A program made the position numbers and the translations under genes. Positions 1-7,984 of a stretch of 56,630 nucleotides of DNA are shown here, piece by piece. The notes beneath the pieces are model-generated. The model saw only the letters and a list, made by a program, of their open reading frames with translations, did not search any database and was not told the DNA's origin. Source of the stretch: Candidatus Avelusimicrobium caledoniensis (GTDB taxonomy: Bacteria; Elusimicrobiota; Elusimicrobia; Elusimicrobiales; Elusimicrobiaceae); contig ONAM01000003.1 in the NCBI GenBank assembly GCA_900315795.1, positions 9,007-65,636 of the forward strand, written 5' to 3'. The number at the start of each line of letters is the position of its first letter. The first letter of the stretch is position 1.

Positions 1-9
1 AAAAAAAAA

Positions 10-117
10 CGATGTCAACCCCCTTGCCGGGGGCAGGCATTTTGGGAGCCCTCTTACACTTAATTAGAGCCACACTCTTTTTGCTGTGTTGCTTTGTTAT
101 GTATCGACGAGAAAATG
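10..117 (-). repeat. pilin-upstream repeat, copy 1
   Basis: About 100 bp behind the -35 box is shared with 6521-6627 and, for about 90 bp, with 39518-39610. It begins with a C5-TTGCC-G5 inverted repeat and continues with shared blocks such as GCAGGCA, TTTTGGGAG and AGCCACACT. It occurs only upstream of pilin promoters in this window. Confidence 0.75.
13..18 (-). promoter_or_regulatory. -35 box of a pilin-type promoter facing off the left edge
   Basis: On the minus strand this is TTGACA followed by TCG and a T-tract (A1-A9 on the plus strand) cut by the window edge. It matches the promoters in front of the six stand-alone pilins of this window, including the 100-bp repeat that lies behind it. 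It should therefore drive a pilin gene located just left of position 1. Confidence 0.7.
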
Positions 118-241
118 TAGGTCAGGCTACGCCTGACAATGCCTCGCAAGAGGCATGTATCCTTATTTTAGAATTATAGGTCAGGTGTCAGCCTAACGTT
201 CAATAAGGTAATACCCTTGTCAGGCATAGCCTGACCTACAT
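115..241. repeat. MITE-like element with 23-bp terminal inverted repeats
   Basis: Positions 115-137 and 219-241 are inverted copies of one another with a single mismatch (core GTCAGGCTACGCCTGAC). Each arm is itself palindromic, and a third degenerate copy lies at about 176-197. No open reading frame is inside. It fills most of the 329 bp before the first gene, between the pilin-upstream repeat and the ada terminator. Confidence 0.6.
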
Positions 242-280
242 GTAACTGTTTCTGCATTGTTGCTTTGCAACGAAACAAAA

Positions 281-312
281 ACACGCTTTTTCGTGTTTGC
301 GAAAAAGCGTGT
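281..312 (-). terminator. rho-independent terminator of the ispDF-cysS-ada operon
   Basis: Thirteen-base arms (ACACGCTTTTTCG and its complement) flank a 6-base loop. On the minus strand the stem is followed by TTTTTG, 18 bases after the adenosine deaminase stop codon. Confidence 0.8.
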
Positions 313-329
313 CTTTTCAAAAAATACAG

Positions 330-1556
330 CTAAAATAACGGGATACCGTACTCTTTGGCGATCGCGTTGTAGCGGTCAATCACTTGGCGCACAAAATGGT
401 TTTTTTCCGTGTAAGACATCGGCGTAAAGCCGCTCTTAAACCCGGCAATTACCAAATTTTTAAGTTGCTTGGGGGTTAGGTCTATATTTTTTACCAGCAG
501 TTCCATTTCTTGGGTAACCGTGGTATGGGAAACAAGCCGGTTGTCGGTGCCGATACTCACCGGCAGACCGCGTTTAATCATTTCGGTCACCGGGTGATTG
601 CGAATTGATTTTAGTTCCGGAAGCGTCTGTAAATTGCTGGTCAAACAAACTTCCACGCCGATACGTCCGCTGGCCAAATAATCGGCTAACGAGTCCACAT
701 AGCGTTGCTTATCGGTTACTTTGCGGTCTTTAATCATATCGGTTGAAAATAAATGCGTACCGTGGCCGATGCGGTTGGCGTGGCAATCGGTAATGGCCTG
801 AAAAATAGATTCCGGTCCGTACGCTTCGCCGGAGTGGACCGTTTTACGCATAAAATGTTTATGCACATATTGATACGCGGCGATATGGTTAGAGGCCGGA
901 TAGCCGGCTTCTTCTCCGGCCAAATCAAAACCTACGACGGGCAAATGTTCTTCTTCCACCAGTTTAACAATCATCTTCGCCAGTTCCAAAGACGCAGTAG
1001 ACACAATTTCACTCTTGGAAAAATGCGGCAAACTGCTAATTAGCGTAGCGTAATAAGGCGACATAGATTTGTTAAAATTACGCATCGCACACGCAATAAC
1101 GCCAAAGTAAAATTTCAGTTCCGCTCCGTCCTTAACAGCTTTGGACGTATTATGCTCTTTTTGCGCGCGCGCTAAACCGCGCACAGTTGCGCGGATGGCT
1201 TCTTCGGGGCTGAGCATTTCGTTGGCGTGAAGTTGGGGAGCAAGGCGCACTTCCATATACCGCACTCCCTCGGCAATAGCATCTTGCCCCAGTTCATACG
1301 CAATACGCTCAATACTGGCCGCATCTTGCATCACGGCGTCGGTATATTCAAAACCCTTTAAATATTCCACGAGCGAGTTATATTTCTTTTTAAAAACGGT
1401 GCGAATAAGCCCCTGCTCGGTGTACGCGGGCAGTTTTACCCCTTGCGCTTGGGCCAGTTCAATTAACGTAGATAAGCGCAACGAGCCGTCCAAATGGACG
1501 TGCAGGTCGGCTTTAGGGATACGGCGTAAAAACTCGGCGGGAATATGTAATTTCAC
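330..1556 (-). CDS. add: adenosine deaminase
   Basis: Deaminates adenosine (or deoxyadenosine) to inosine in purine salvage, in the cytoplasm. All family metal and catalytic motifs are visible: HVH at residues 19-21 with HLDGS, a FDLAGEE block, HSGEAYG, RIGHGTHLF and SIGTDN near the C-terminus. I choose the GTG at 1556: it follows GGAGAAAAAATAAC, lies 1 base past the cysS stop, and gives 408 residues starting 14 residues before the DLHVHLDG motif; an open frame extends upstream but would run deep into cysS. The protein is longer than the usual 330-350 residues because of an extra segment around residues 130-200. It is the last gene of the operon. The substrate could also be adenine or a modified nucleoside. 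Confidence 0.88.
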   Translation of the reverse strand: MKLHIPAEFLRRIPKADLHVHLDGSLRLSTLIELAQAQGVKLPAYTEQGLIRTVFKKKYNSLVEYLKGFEYTDAVMQDAASIERIAYELGQDAIAEGVRYMEVRLAPQLHANEMLSPEEAIRATVRGLARAQKEHNTSKAVKDGAELKFYFGVIACAMRNFNKSMSPYYATLISSLPHFSKSEIVSTASLELAKMIVKLVEEEHLPVVGFDLAGEEAGYPASNHIAAYQYVHKHFMRKTVHSGEAYGPESIFQAITDCHANRIGHGTHLFSTDMIKDRKVTDKQRYVDSLADYLASGRIGVEVCLTSNLQTLPELKSIRNHPVTEMIKRGLPVSIGTDNRLVSHTTVTQEMELLVKNIDLTPKQLKNLVIAGFKSGFTPMSYTEKNHFVRQVIDRYNAIAKEYGIPLF

Positions 1557-1557
1557 G

Positions 1558-2958
1558 TTATTTTTTCTCCGTTTGTTGGCCTTGCGGGGTATCTTTAACC
1601 ACGTACCCTTCTTGCAAAATAGCGTCGCGCAGTTCATCTGATTTTTTCCAATCTTTGGCCTTACGCGCGGCGGCACGTTCGTTAAGTAACTCTTTTACGC
1701 GGTCCGGCAACTCCGCGGCCTGCAAGGTGGGCGGCTCTAATAAATCTAAAGCCAATATCGCCTCTGCCGCTACCAAAAAATCCCATTTTTCGCCGGCGGA
1801 TAAGTCATTACTGCGCACCGCTTCCCACGTAAGAGCAAGTGCCTTGGGTGCATTTAAATCATCTTCCATCGCGGCGGTAAATTTTTCTTTCCACGCCCGG
1901 CTGTTAGCGGTTTCTTGGGCAGTGCGCCCGCACGCTTGTCCAATTTGGTCCGTCAGCGCGCGCAAGTTTTTTAAACTTTTAGCCGCGCTGTCCATACTTT
2001 CGTAGGAAAATTCCAACTGCGTGCGATAGTGCGCGCCTAAGCACAAATAACGGTAGGCAAGCGGCTCGTATCCTTTTTCTTTGAGCACGTCCACCGTCAC
2101 AAATGTGCCGCCGGACTTGGACATCTTGCCCGAGCGTAAAATCAAAAATTCGCCGTGTATCCAATAGTTCACGTATTTTTGCCCGGTAGCGGCTTCGCTC
2201 TGAGCAATTTCGTTGGTGTGGTGAATCGTTACGTGGTCAATGCCGCCGCAGTGGATATCCAACGTGTTGCCTAAATATTTCATCGCCATCGCCGAGCACT
2301 CAATATGCCAACCGGGGAAACCGACCCCCCACGGACTATCCCACTCCATTTGGCGTTTTTTATCTTTGGGAGAAAATTTCCACAACGCAAAATCGGTCGG
2401 GTTGCGTTTTTCGTCGCTCATTTCCACGCGCGCACCGCCCTGTAAGCCGGAAATATGCGCGTGCCCGACTAACGCATCGTAGCGGGGGAATTTAGAAGTG
2501 TCGTAATAAATACCGTCGGAAGTTCGGTAAGTGTATCCTTTTTCTTCCAGCGTTTTGACTAAATCTATCATCGGGCCGATATGCTCGGTTGCGCGGCTGA
2601 TAATGGTAGGACGCGTGCAGTACAACGCATCGTAATCTTGCCAAAATTTTTGCTCGTAAAATTTGGCAATATCCCACGCACTTTTTCCTTCGCGTGCCGC
2701 ACCGAGTTCCATTTTATCTTCGCCGTCGTCGGCGTCAGACACCAAGTGTCCCACGTCGGTTACGTTCATCACGTGCGTGAGCGGATAATGTAAACGGATC
2801 GTGCGCGAAAGTAAATCTTCAAAAATGTACGTACGTAAATTGCCGATATGGGCAAAGTTATATACGGTCGGCCCGCAACAATACATCGTCACGTTTTTAT
2901 CGTTTTGCGGGACGAACTCCTCTTTGCGGTGCGAGGCCGTATTATACAAACGGATCAT
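1558..2958 (-). CDS. cysS: cysteine-tRNA ligase
   Basis: Charges tRNA-Cys with cysteine. The class I signatures are clear: HIGN at residues 37-40, KMSKS at about 276-280, the zinc ligand Cys at CGPTVYN (28-34) and the WHIECSAMA zinc motif. Its length of 466 residues is normal for the family. The start codon overlaps the stop of the upstream lipoprotein gene (TAATG), so translation is probably coupled. The neighbourhood PIN-TRAM, ispD, ispF, cysS resembles the yacL-ispD-ispF-cysS gene order known from Firmicutes. Confidence 0.97.
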   Translation of the reverse strand: MIRLYNTASHRKEEFVPQNDKNVTMYCCGPTVYNFAHIGNLRTYIFEDLLSRTIRLHYPLTHVMNVTDVGHLVSDADDGEDKMELGAAREGKSAWDIAKFYEQKFWQDYDALYCTRPTIISRATEHIGPMIDLVKTLEEKGYTYRTSDGIYYDTSKFPRYDALVGHAHISGLQGGARVEMSDEKRNPTDFALWKFSPKDKKRQMEWDSPWGVGFPGWHIECSAMAMKYLGNTLDIHCGGIDHVTIHHTNEIAQSEAATGQKYVNYWIHGEFLILRSGKMSKSGGTFVTVDVLKEKGYEPLAYRYLCLGAHYRTQLEFSYESMDSAAKSLKNLRALTDQIGQACGRTAQETANSRAWKEKFTAAMEDDLNAPKALALTWEAVRSNDLSAGEKWDFLVAAEAILALDLLEPPTLQAAELPDRVKELLNERAAARKAKDWKKSDELRDAILQEGYVVKDTPQGQQTEKK

Positions 2959-3587
2959 TACTTGACCCCTTGTTTAGCTGCTTGGGCCGCTTCTGCGGCT
3001 TCTTTTTTGGCCGACACGTAATTGTCGCGGATTTGTTCAAAGAAGGCGTGGCAGGCCTTTTGTCCGTTTGTATTGGCCGAGCGTTCGCTCATGCGGCATT
3101 GTACTTGTACCACAGAAAGCGGATTAACCGCGCCTACGCTGCTCATGGTATAGGTGAACCCGCTAGGTTGGTAGGTGCGCAAGGCCTTGGCATACGACTT
3201 TTCCATTGCTTTCATCAACACAGACATATCTTTGCGGGTAGCGGCCGGGCCTAATTCAAATTTGCGCGATGCCACCGTAACAACTACATCTCCGTAAGTT
3301 TGATACGAATTAGCCAAACCCTCAGATACAAAATCTTCATCTTCGCCGGGCATTTGTTCTTCTTCCAAGTTACCGTTCGCTTCCGACGGCGTTAATGTAT
3401 CGGCAAATGCGTTCCCCTCCGTATCGTTGGGAATAGCGGAAGAAAATTCATAATACGCCTCGTTTCTGCCGTAATTGGAATAATCAATACCCTGCGTCAC
3501 TTTTTTGCGCGAACTAAACGATGTGCTTGCTCCGCACGCGCACAATAAAACTCCTAACAAACAAAGTACCCCTAAACGAATTTTCAT
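2958..3587 (-). CDS. predicted lipoprotein of unknown function
   Basis: I do not recognise the family. The protein has 209 residues and begins with a lipoprotein signal (MKIRLGVLCLLGVLLCAC), with Cys as the predicted lipidated residue. The rest is polar, with acidic stretches around residue 80 and an Ala/Lys-rich helical C-terminus. The ATG at 3587 is preceded by AGGAGAG; a longer open frame adds 15 residues without a ribosome binding site and would bury the signal peptide. The gene sits 8 bases after ispDF and overlaps cysS, so it belongs to the same transcript. Its function cannot be read from the context. Confidence 0.8.
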   Translation of the reverse strand: MKIRLGVLCLLGVLLCACGASTSFSSRKKVTQGIDYSNYGRNEAYYEFSSAIPNDTEGNAFADTLTPSEANGNLEEEQMPGEDEDFVSEGLANSYQTYGDVVVTVASRKFELGPAATRKDMSVLMKAMEKSYAKALRTYQPSGFTYTMSSVGAVNPLSVVQVQCRMSERSANTNGQKACHAFFEQIRDNYVSAKKEAAEAAQAAKQGVK

Positions 3588-3595
3588 ACTCTCTC

Positions 3596-4744
3596 CTATT
3601 GTGTAATTTTTACCGTAGCCACGGCGTGGCACATGGCCGCTTCGCCGCGGCCGATTTCGCCTACTTTCTCGTGGCTTTTGGATTTAAAACTTACTGCTTG
3701 CAAAGGGATTTCAAACACCTGCGCCAAGCGTTGGCGTATCGTGTCGTAATGCGGTTTGATTTTGGGCTCTTCGGTAATAATCGTTGCATCAATATGCACG
3801 AGCTCGGCGTGGCGAGCGCGCACAATTTCCAACACTTTTTTAACGATATCTACACTGGAAATACCCTTAATGGTGGGATCCGTCGGCGGGAATAAAATGC
3901 CGATTTCCCCCTCACACAAAGCCCCTAAAATAGCATCGCAAATAGCGTGCAGGACAACATCTCCGTCGCTATGACCCAAGAAACCTTTGGTATGTGCAAT
4001 TTCCGCACCGCCGATAAATAATTTGCGCCCCGCTTCCAACCGGTGCAAATCAAAACCAAACCCGGTACGGTACATCACTTGTTTTTCCACTAAGGCCTCC
4101 GCAAAAATTAAATCTTCCGGCGTGGTAATTTTGTTATTTTTGTAATCGGACGGTACGAGCCGCACGCTCACGCCTAATTTTTCTACCAGTTGCGACTCAT
4201 CGGTAGCGTCTGTTTCGTTGCCGAATTTTTCTAACGCTTCGGCTAATATTTCCCGCCGGTACGCTTGCGGCGTTTGCGCCGCCCACAAGGTAGCGCGGTC
4301 CAATGTACGGGCTACAAAATCCCCTTTCGCTACTTTGACCGTATCTTTCACGGGAACGGCCAATACCGCCGCGCCGTATGTTTGCGCACTTTGCAAACAA
4401 GCCGCAATATGTTGCGGACTCACAAGCGGGCGTGCTCCGTCATGCACGGCCACGGTTTGCGCTTGCTCATCTACAAGGGCAAAGCCGTTTTTAACTGAAT
4501 TTAAGCGCGTGTCTCCGGGGTCGGCAAACGTAACTGCCGTCACAAATTTTTCTACGCCCGGCCGATTTTCTTTTGGCGTTACTACAATAATTTGCCGCAC
4601 CTGCGGCACTTGCTGAAATGCCAAAATCGTACGCACGAGCACCGGTTTCCCGCCCAGCGGAAGCATTTGTTTAGGGCGGCCCATGCGTTTGCCACTGCCA
4701 CCCGCTACAATTACTACCGACGAAAAACCAGATCCTTTAGGCAT
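3596..4744 (-). CDS. ispDF: bifunctional IspD/IspF (MEP cytidylyltransferase and MECDP synthase)
   Basis: Catalyses two steps of the non-mevalonate isoprenoid pathway. Residues 1 to about 222 are an IspD nucleotidyltransferase with VVIVAGGSGKRMGRPKQ near the N-terminus and VHDGARPLV in the middle. From about residue 224 (MYRTGFGFDLHRL) an IspF domain follows, with the metal-binding DLH and the LGHSDGDVVLHA motif. Such fusions are known in alpha- and epsilonproteobacteria. The fusion is seamless in one frame of 382 residues. It lies 6 bases downstream of the PIN-TRAM gene in the same operon. Confidence 0.95.
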   Translation of the reverse strand: MPKGSGFSSVVIVAGGSGKRMGRPKQMLPLGGKPVLVRTILAFQQVPQVRQIIVVTPKENRPGVEKFVTAVTFADPGDTRLNSVKNGFALVDEQAQTVAVHDGARPLVSPQHIAACLQSAQTYGAAVLAVPVKDTVKVAKGDFVARTLDRATLWAAQTPQAYRREILAEALEKFGNETDATDESQLVEKLGVSVRLVPSDYKNNKITTPEDLIFAEALVEKQVMYRTGFGFDLHRLEAGRKLFIGGAEIAHTKGFLGHSDGDVVLHAICDAILGALCEGEIGILFPPTDPTIKGISSVDIVKKVLEIVRARHAELVHIDATIITEEPKIKPHYDTIRQRLAQVFEIPLQAVSFKSKSHEKVGEIGRGEAAMCHAVATVKITQ

Positions 4745-4750
4745 AAGAAA

Positions 4751-5698
4751 TTATTTTACTTTCGCAAAGATCATGCGGCCCGAAGATGTCTGTAAAATGG
4801 AATAAACAGCCACTTCCACCCGCTTACCGATCGCACGTCGTCCGTCTTCTACTACAACCATGGTACCGTCGTCCAAATAGCCGATGCCCTGTTCTTTCTC
4901 TTTGCCTTCTTTCATGACAAACAGCGACATATCTTCCCCGGGGAGCACCACCGGTTTAAGGGCGGTAGCCAAATCGGCAATGTTAAGCGCAATCACATTT
5001 TGCAAAACAGCTGCTTTATTGACATTAAAATCTAACGTCACCACTTCAGCATCTAAACTTTTGGCAAGTTTAACGATTTTTTCTTCCATTGTGGGCGCTT
5101 TCACATTTTTGTTGGTAATACGGGTAGTAATTTCTTTAAGCTCTTGCAGGCGGGTAGCTACGTCTAAGCCGCGGCGGCCCCGGGCGCGTTCCAACGGATC
5201 GTTGGACGCGGCCATTTTGTTCAGTTCTTCCAAGACAAATACCGGCAATACAATAATACCGGACAAGAAGTTAATTTCGCACAAATCTATAATGCGTCCG
5301 TCAATAAGTGCAGTAATATCGGCAATTTTTAAATGATGTCCTTTGTAAGACAGCCCTTCCAAATCGCGCGATTTCCAAATACTGGCGAGCACCCCAAACG
5401 CAAGCAGCACAATCTCTGCCTTAAACGCATAGTTGTTCCACCAGTTAAGCGCATCTTGGTGTTCCACCAATCCAACCACGTTGCCGATGAGCACAAAAAG
5501 CATATACCCCATCAAAAGCCCCGTGCAGGCAATCATAATTTTAATAAGGCGCAAGCGTTTAAATAACACTTCGCCCGCTATGACGATAGCACCACACAAA
5601 AGGCCGCTTAAAATCGTCATCCAGTCTTGCTTGATAAACGTGTATGTAAGAAACGGAAACGCCACTAACGTAGCGATACGGAAAATCCAAATCGGCAT
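4751..5698 (-). CDS. membrane-anchored PIN-TRAM domain protein (YacL-like)
   Basis: 315 residues. Four hydrophobic segments fill the first ~110 residues, followed by a PIN nuclease-like domain (about 120-250; conserved acidic residues in ALIDGRIIDLCE, EELNKMA and VVTLDFNVNKAA) and a C-terminal TRAM RNA-binding domain (about 255-315). This is the layout of YacL-type proteins. The PIN residues look intact, so RNase activity is plausible, but the cellular substrate of the family is not established. The ATG at 5698 has an AGGAGG ribosome binding site. It is the first gene of the operon, in the same position relative to ispD as Bacillus yacL. Confidence 0.88.
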   Translation of the reverse strand: MPIWIFRIATLVAFPFLTYTFIKQDWMTILSGLLCGAIVIAGEVLFKRLRLIKIMIACTGLLMGYMLFVLIGNVVGLVEHQDALNWWNNYAFKAEIVLLAFGVLASIWKSRDLEGLSYKGHHLKIADITALIDGRIIDLCEINFLSGIIVLPVFVLEELNKMAASNDPLERARGRRGLDVATRLQELKEITTRITNKNVKAPTMEEKIVKLAKSLDAEVVTLDFNVNKAAVLQNVIALNIADLATALKPVVLPGEDMSLFVMKEGKEKEQGIGYLDDGTMVVVEDGRRAIGKRVEVAVYSILQTSSGRMIFAKVK

Positions 5699-5802
5699 AC
5701 ATCCTCCTGTAAAAAATGCAGGGAAAATTCCCCTAAATGAATACGCCTATATTTTAGCACTTTTTAAGGACGCGTGGGAAGAGCATACCTCCACCGGACC
5801 GG

Positions 5803-6468
5803 TTATTTGAAAAAATAAATATTCTCTGTATTCGGCCCATTATCGGAGTTAGGTGTTTTCCGGTTCGTTAAATTTTGGCAAATTTTATTAGCCACATCGT
5901 TAGACATAGTGGCATAACACAACTGTTTACCCGCCCATCCATGGGAAGTACGGTCATAAAAAAAATAAATTTTTACACCGGAAATACGAGTATCATATCC
6001 CATGGCACCTAGCGTACTATCGTTGATGTCAATTAACCATGCTCCGGGAGCATAAATTCTCCGGGTTGGCCAATTAAGGGAAGGTTGCCCCGGTAGCGAC
6101 ACGGATAATTCGTTGATATCGTTTGCATAACTGCCGTTTGCCAAATAATATGTTTCTTGGGCTTGTTTAACCGCGTTCATCATTCCTAAAAGTGTGCTTG
6201 CCCGCGCTTTGGCAACGGCCATTTTATATTGCGGCAGCGCCACCGCGGCGAGTATGCCGATGATTAGAACAACGACTAAAAGCTCAATGAGTGTAAAACC
6301 GCTTGCCGTTTGACTTCCACCCTGGCGGGGGAAGTGGTTTTGTGTGCGTAAGCACTCAAAACCGATGAGGGGGTTTAAATAAGTATTTCCCTTTATATAC
6401 CCCTCACCTGTCCTGCGGACATCCTCTCCCGCAAGGGGCGAGGACAAAACTACATTTTCCTTTTCCAT
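5803..6468 (-). CDS. type IV pilin with 57-residue repeat-derived leader
   Basis: A major-type pilin. The leader ends in TASG, followed by the mature start FTLIELLVVVLIIGIL with Glu5, a hydrophobic assembly helix and a globular domain of about 150 residues with a Cys pair. The ATG at 6468 has a GGAGGAG ribosome binding site and a T11 promoter behind it, so the long leader is real in this gene model. Residues 9-50 of the leader are encoded by palindromic repeat DNA rather than by ordinary leader sequence. Its closest relative in the window is the pilin at 8873-9376, which shares the CxNLTNxKT block near the C-terminus and the same promoter subclass. Confidence 0.9.
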   Translation of the reverse strand: MEKENVVLSSPLAGEDVRRTGEGYIKGNTYLNPLIGFECLRTQNHFPRQGGSQTASGFTLIELLVVVLIIGILAAVALPQYKMAVAKARASTLLGMMNAVKQAQETYYLANGSYANDINELSVSLPGQPSLNWPTRRIYAPGAWLIDINDSTLGAMGYDTRISGVKIYFFYDRTSHGWAGKQLCYATMSNDVANKICQNLTNRKTPNSDNGPNTENIYFFK

Positions 6469-6501
6469 AAAAAACTCCTCCTTTGTGGTATCATTAAATA
6501 A

Positions 6502-6529
6502 AATGTAGCAAAAAAAAAAACGATGTCAA
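6502..6529 (-). promoter_or_regulatory. T11-spacer promoter of the 5803-6468 pilin
   Basis: -35 TTGACA (6524-6529), a 16-bp spacer of TCG, T11 (A-run 6510-6520 on the plus strand) and GC, then -10 TACATT (6502-6507). The predicted transcript starts near 6495, giving a leader of about 27 bases. The element is nearly identical to those at 9403 and 39499. Confidence 0.75.
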
Positions 6530-6627
6530 GGCCCTTGCCGGGCCCAGGCATTTTGGGAGTCAACTTCCACTTATTTGTAGCCACACTGTTTTTGCATTGT
6601 TGCTTGGTTAGGAGTCGACGAAGAAAT
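6521..6627 (-). repeat. pilin-upstream repeat, copy 2
   Basis: Matches copy 1 along about 107 bp. The short inverted repeat next to the -35 is GGCCC-TTGCC-GGGCC here but C5-TTGCC-G5 in the other copies, so both arms have changed together while the loop is constant. Confidence 0.75.
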
Positions 6628-6638
6628 GAAAACAAACA

Positions 6639-6667
6639 GCCCCGCAAAAGATATACTTTTGCGGGGC
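6639..6667 (-). terminator. terminator of the MscS-family gene
   Basis: Twelve-base perfect arms (GCCCCGCAAAAG) around a 5-base loop, followed on the minus strand by TGTTTGTTTTC, just past the stop codon of the channel gene. Confidence 0.8.
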
Positions 6668-6688
6668 GGATTGGGACAACTCAAACTT

Positions 6689-7948
6689 TTATTTTTGACT
6701 CAGTTGTTTAATACCTTGCGCGATATTGCGTCCGCTGGGCGGTTGGTACGCATACAAGCCAAACTCGGGTAGTACCGAGAACAAATGGTCAAAAATATCG
6801 CTCTGGTATCCCTCGTACTCCGTCCAAACGGTTGTATTTAAGAAACAATAAATTTCAAGCGGCAATCCTTGTGCCTCTTGTTTAAGTTGGCGCACCATGA
6901 GTGTAAAATTCGGATCTTTTACGACGTACGGACGCGACGCCAAATATAATTCTGCATATTTGCGAAACGTACCGATATTCGTTAAATGACGGCCGTTGAG
7001 TAAACTGTCTTGCGTGTTGTGCGCGGAATTGAACATGGTAATTTCCTGTTCTTTTTGCGCCAAATAATCTTTGAGCAGTTCAATTTTTTTTAGGCGCGCA
7101 AGCATTTCTTTATCTAAAAATTTGACCGTATCTACGTCAATTAACATCGTGCGTTGCACGCGGCGGGCGCGGGCCTCGTACATACCGCTCCAATTCTTAA
7201 ACGGCTTAGACACAAGATCGTAGTTGGGCACGCTGACAATGGTCATATCAAAGTTTTGCACACGCACGCACAAGAGCGAAATATCCACAATGTTTCCGTC
7301 AGCCCCTGCGCTATCCACGGTGATCCAGTCGCCTATTTTTATCATCTTGTTGGTAGTCAGTTGGATACTGGCCACAAAGCCCAAAATCGGATCTTTAAAA
7401 ATAAGGGAAAACACCGCCGCCAACGCCGATAACCCGGTAATAATATACATCGGTTTTCGGCCCAACAGCAGCGATAAAATAAACAGCCCCGTTACCAAAT
7501 AAACCACAATTTTTAACGCCTGTACCAACCCTTTTATCGGCACGTTGGGATTGCGGCCGTACAGCTGGTTAAGCGTGTTTAAAAACGTGCAAATAAACCA
7601 CGAAAAACTGAGCATGACAAACAAGCCCGTCAGCTTGACAATTAACGTGGCGATCCAATCTACCTGCTCGGAAATGAACACCGGGTGCAAGTTAATGGCA
7701 ACCAATGCAGCTAACGCTACCCCCACGGCGGTAAAAAAATAATTTTTTTTCATCGCCTCAAACGCGCGGGCCGAGTGAATTTTGGCCACCAGTTTGGCTA
7801 AATACCGGTTACAAAACCACGTCGTAAACCGCGCCAAAAAATAAAGCCCCGCGATAAACACAACCGCCGACACAAATTGCGCCAACATCACGTGGTATTG
7901 CTCGGGAATGTATTGAATTTTTTTGATATAAACTAAAATAACTTGCAT
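6689..7948 (-). CDS. MscS-family mechanosensitive channel (YbdG-like)
   Basis: 419 residues in the inner membrane. Five hydrophobic segments precede the MscS core, in which a pore-lining helix leads into FSLIFKDPILGFVASIQL and the beta domain with KIGDWITVDSAGADGNIVDI. The following VSVPNYDLVSKPFKNWS is also typical of the family. The long N-terminal membrane part and the C-terminal domain resemble YbdG rather than the small MscS. Such channels release solutes after osmotic downshock. The ATG at 7948 has AAGGAG upstream. It is divergent from the lipoprotein gene at 7985 and has its own terminator. Confidence 0.88.
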   Translation of the reverse strand: MQVILVYIKKIQYIPEQYHVMLAQFVSAVVFIAGLYFLARFTTWFCNRYLAKLVAKIHSARAFEAMKKNYFFTAVGVALAALVAINLHPVFISEQVDWIATLIVKLTGLFVMLSFSWFICTFLNTLNQLYGRNPNVPIKGLVQALKIVVYLVTGLFILSLLLGRKPMYIITGLSALAAVFSLIFKDPILGFVASIQLTTNKMIKIGDWITVDSAGADGNIVDISLLCVRVQNFDMTIVSVPNYDLVSKPFKNWSGMYEARARRVQRTMLIDVDTVKFLDKEMLARLKKIELLKDYLAQKEQEITMFNSAHNTQDSLLNGRHLTNIGTFRKYAELYLASRPYVVKDPNFTLMVRQLKQEAQGLPLEIYCFLNTTVWTEYEGYQSDIFDHLFSVLPEFGLYAYQPPSGRNIAQGIKQLSQK

Positions 7949-7949
7949 A

Positions 7950-7977
7950 TTGCACTCCTTAAAAAACTTACTATAAT
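7950..7977 (+). promoter_or_regulatory. promoter of the 7985 lipoprotein gene, apparently leaderless
   Basis: -35 TTGCAC (7950-7955), 16-bp spacer, perfect -10 TATAAT (7972-7977). Only 7 bases separate the -10 from the ATG at 7985, so the transcript would begin at or next to the start codon, with no room for a ribosome binding site. Confidence 0.55.
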
Positions 7978-7984
7978 AAAGTGT

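Noticed and set aside
6510..6545. The T11 tract plus nearby C/G hairpin read as a terminator
   Set aside because: The tract is 9 bases away from the stem, sits between a consensus -35 and a -10-like hexamer at constant spacing, and two copies (52110, 56584) lack the hairpin altogether.
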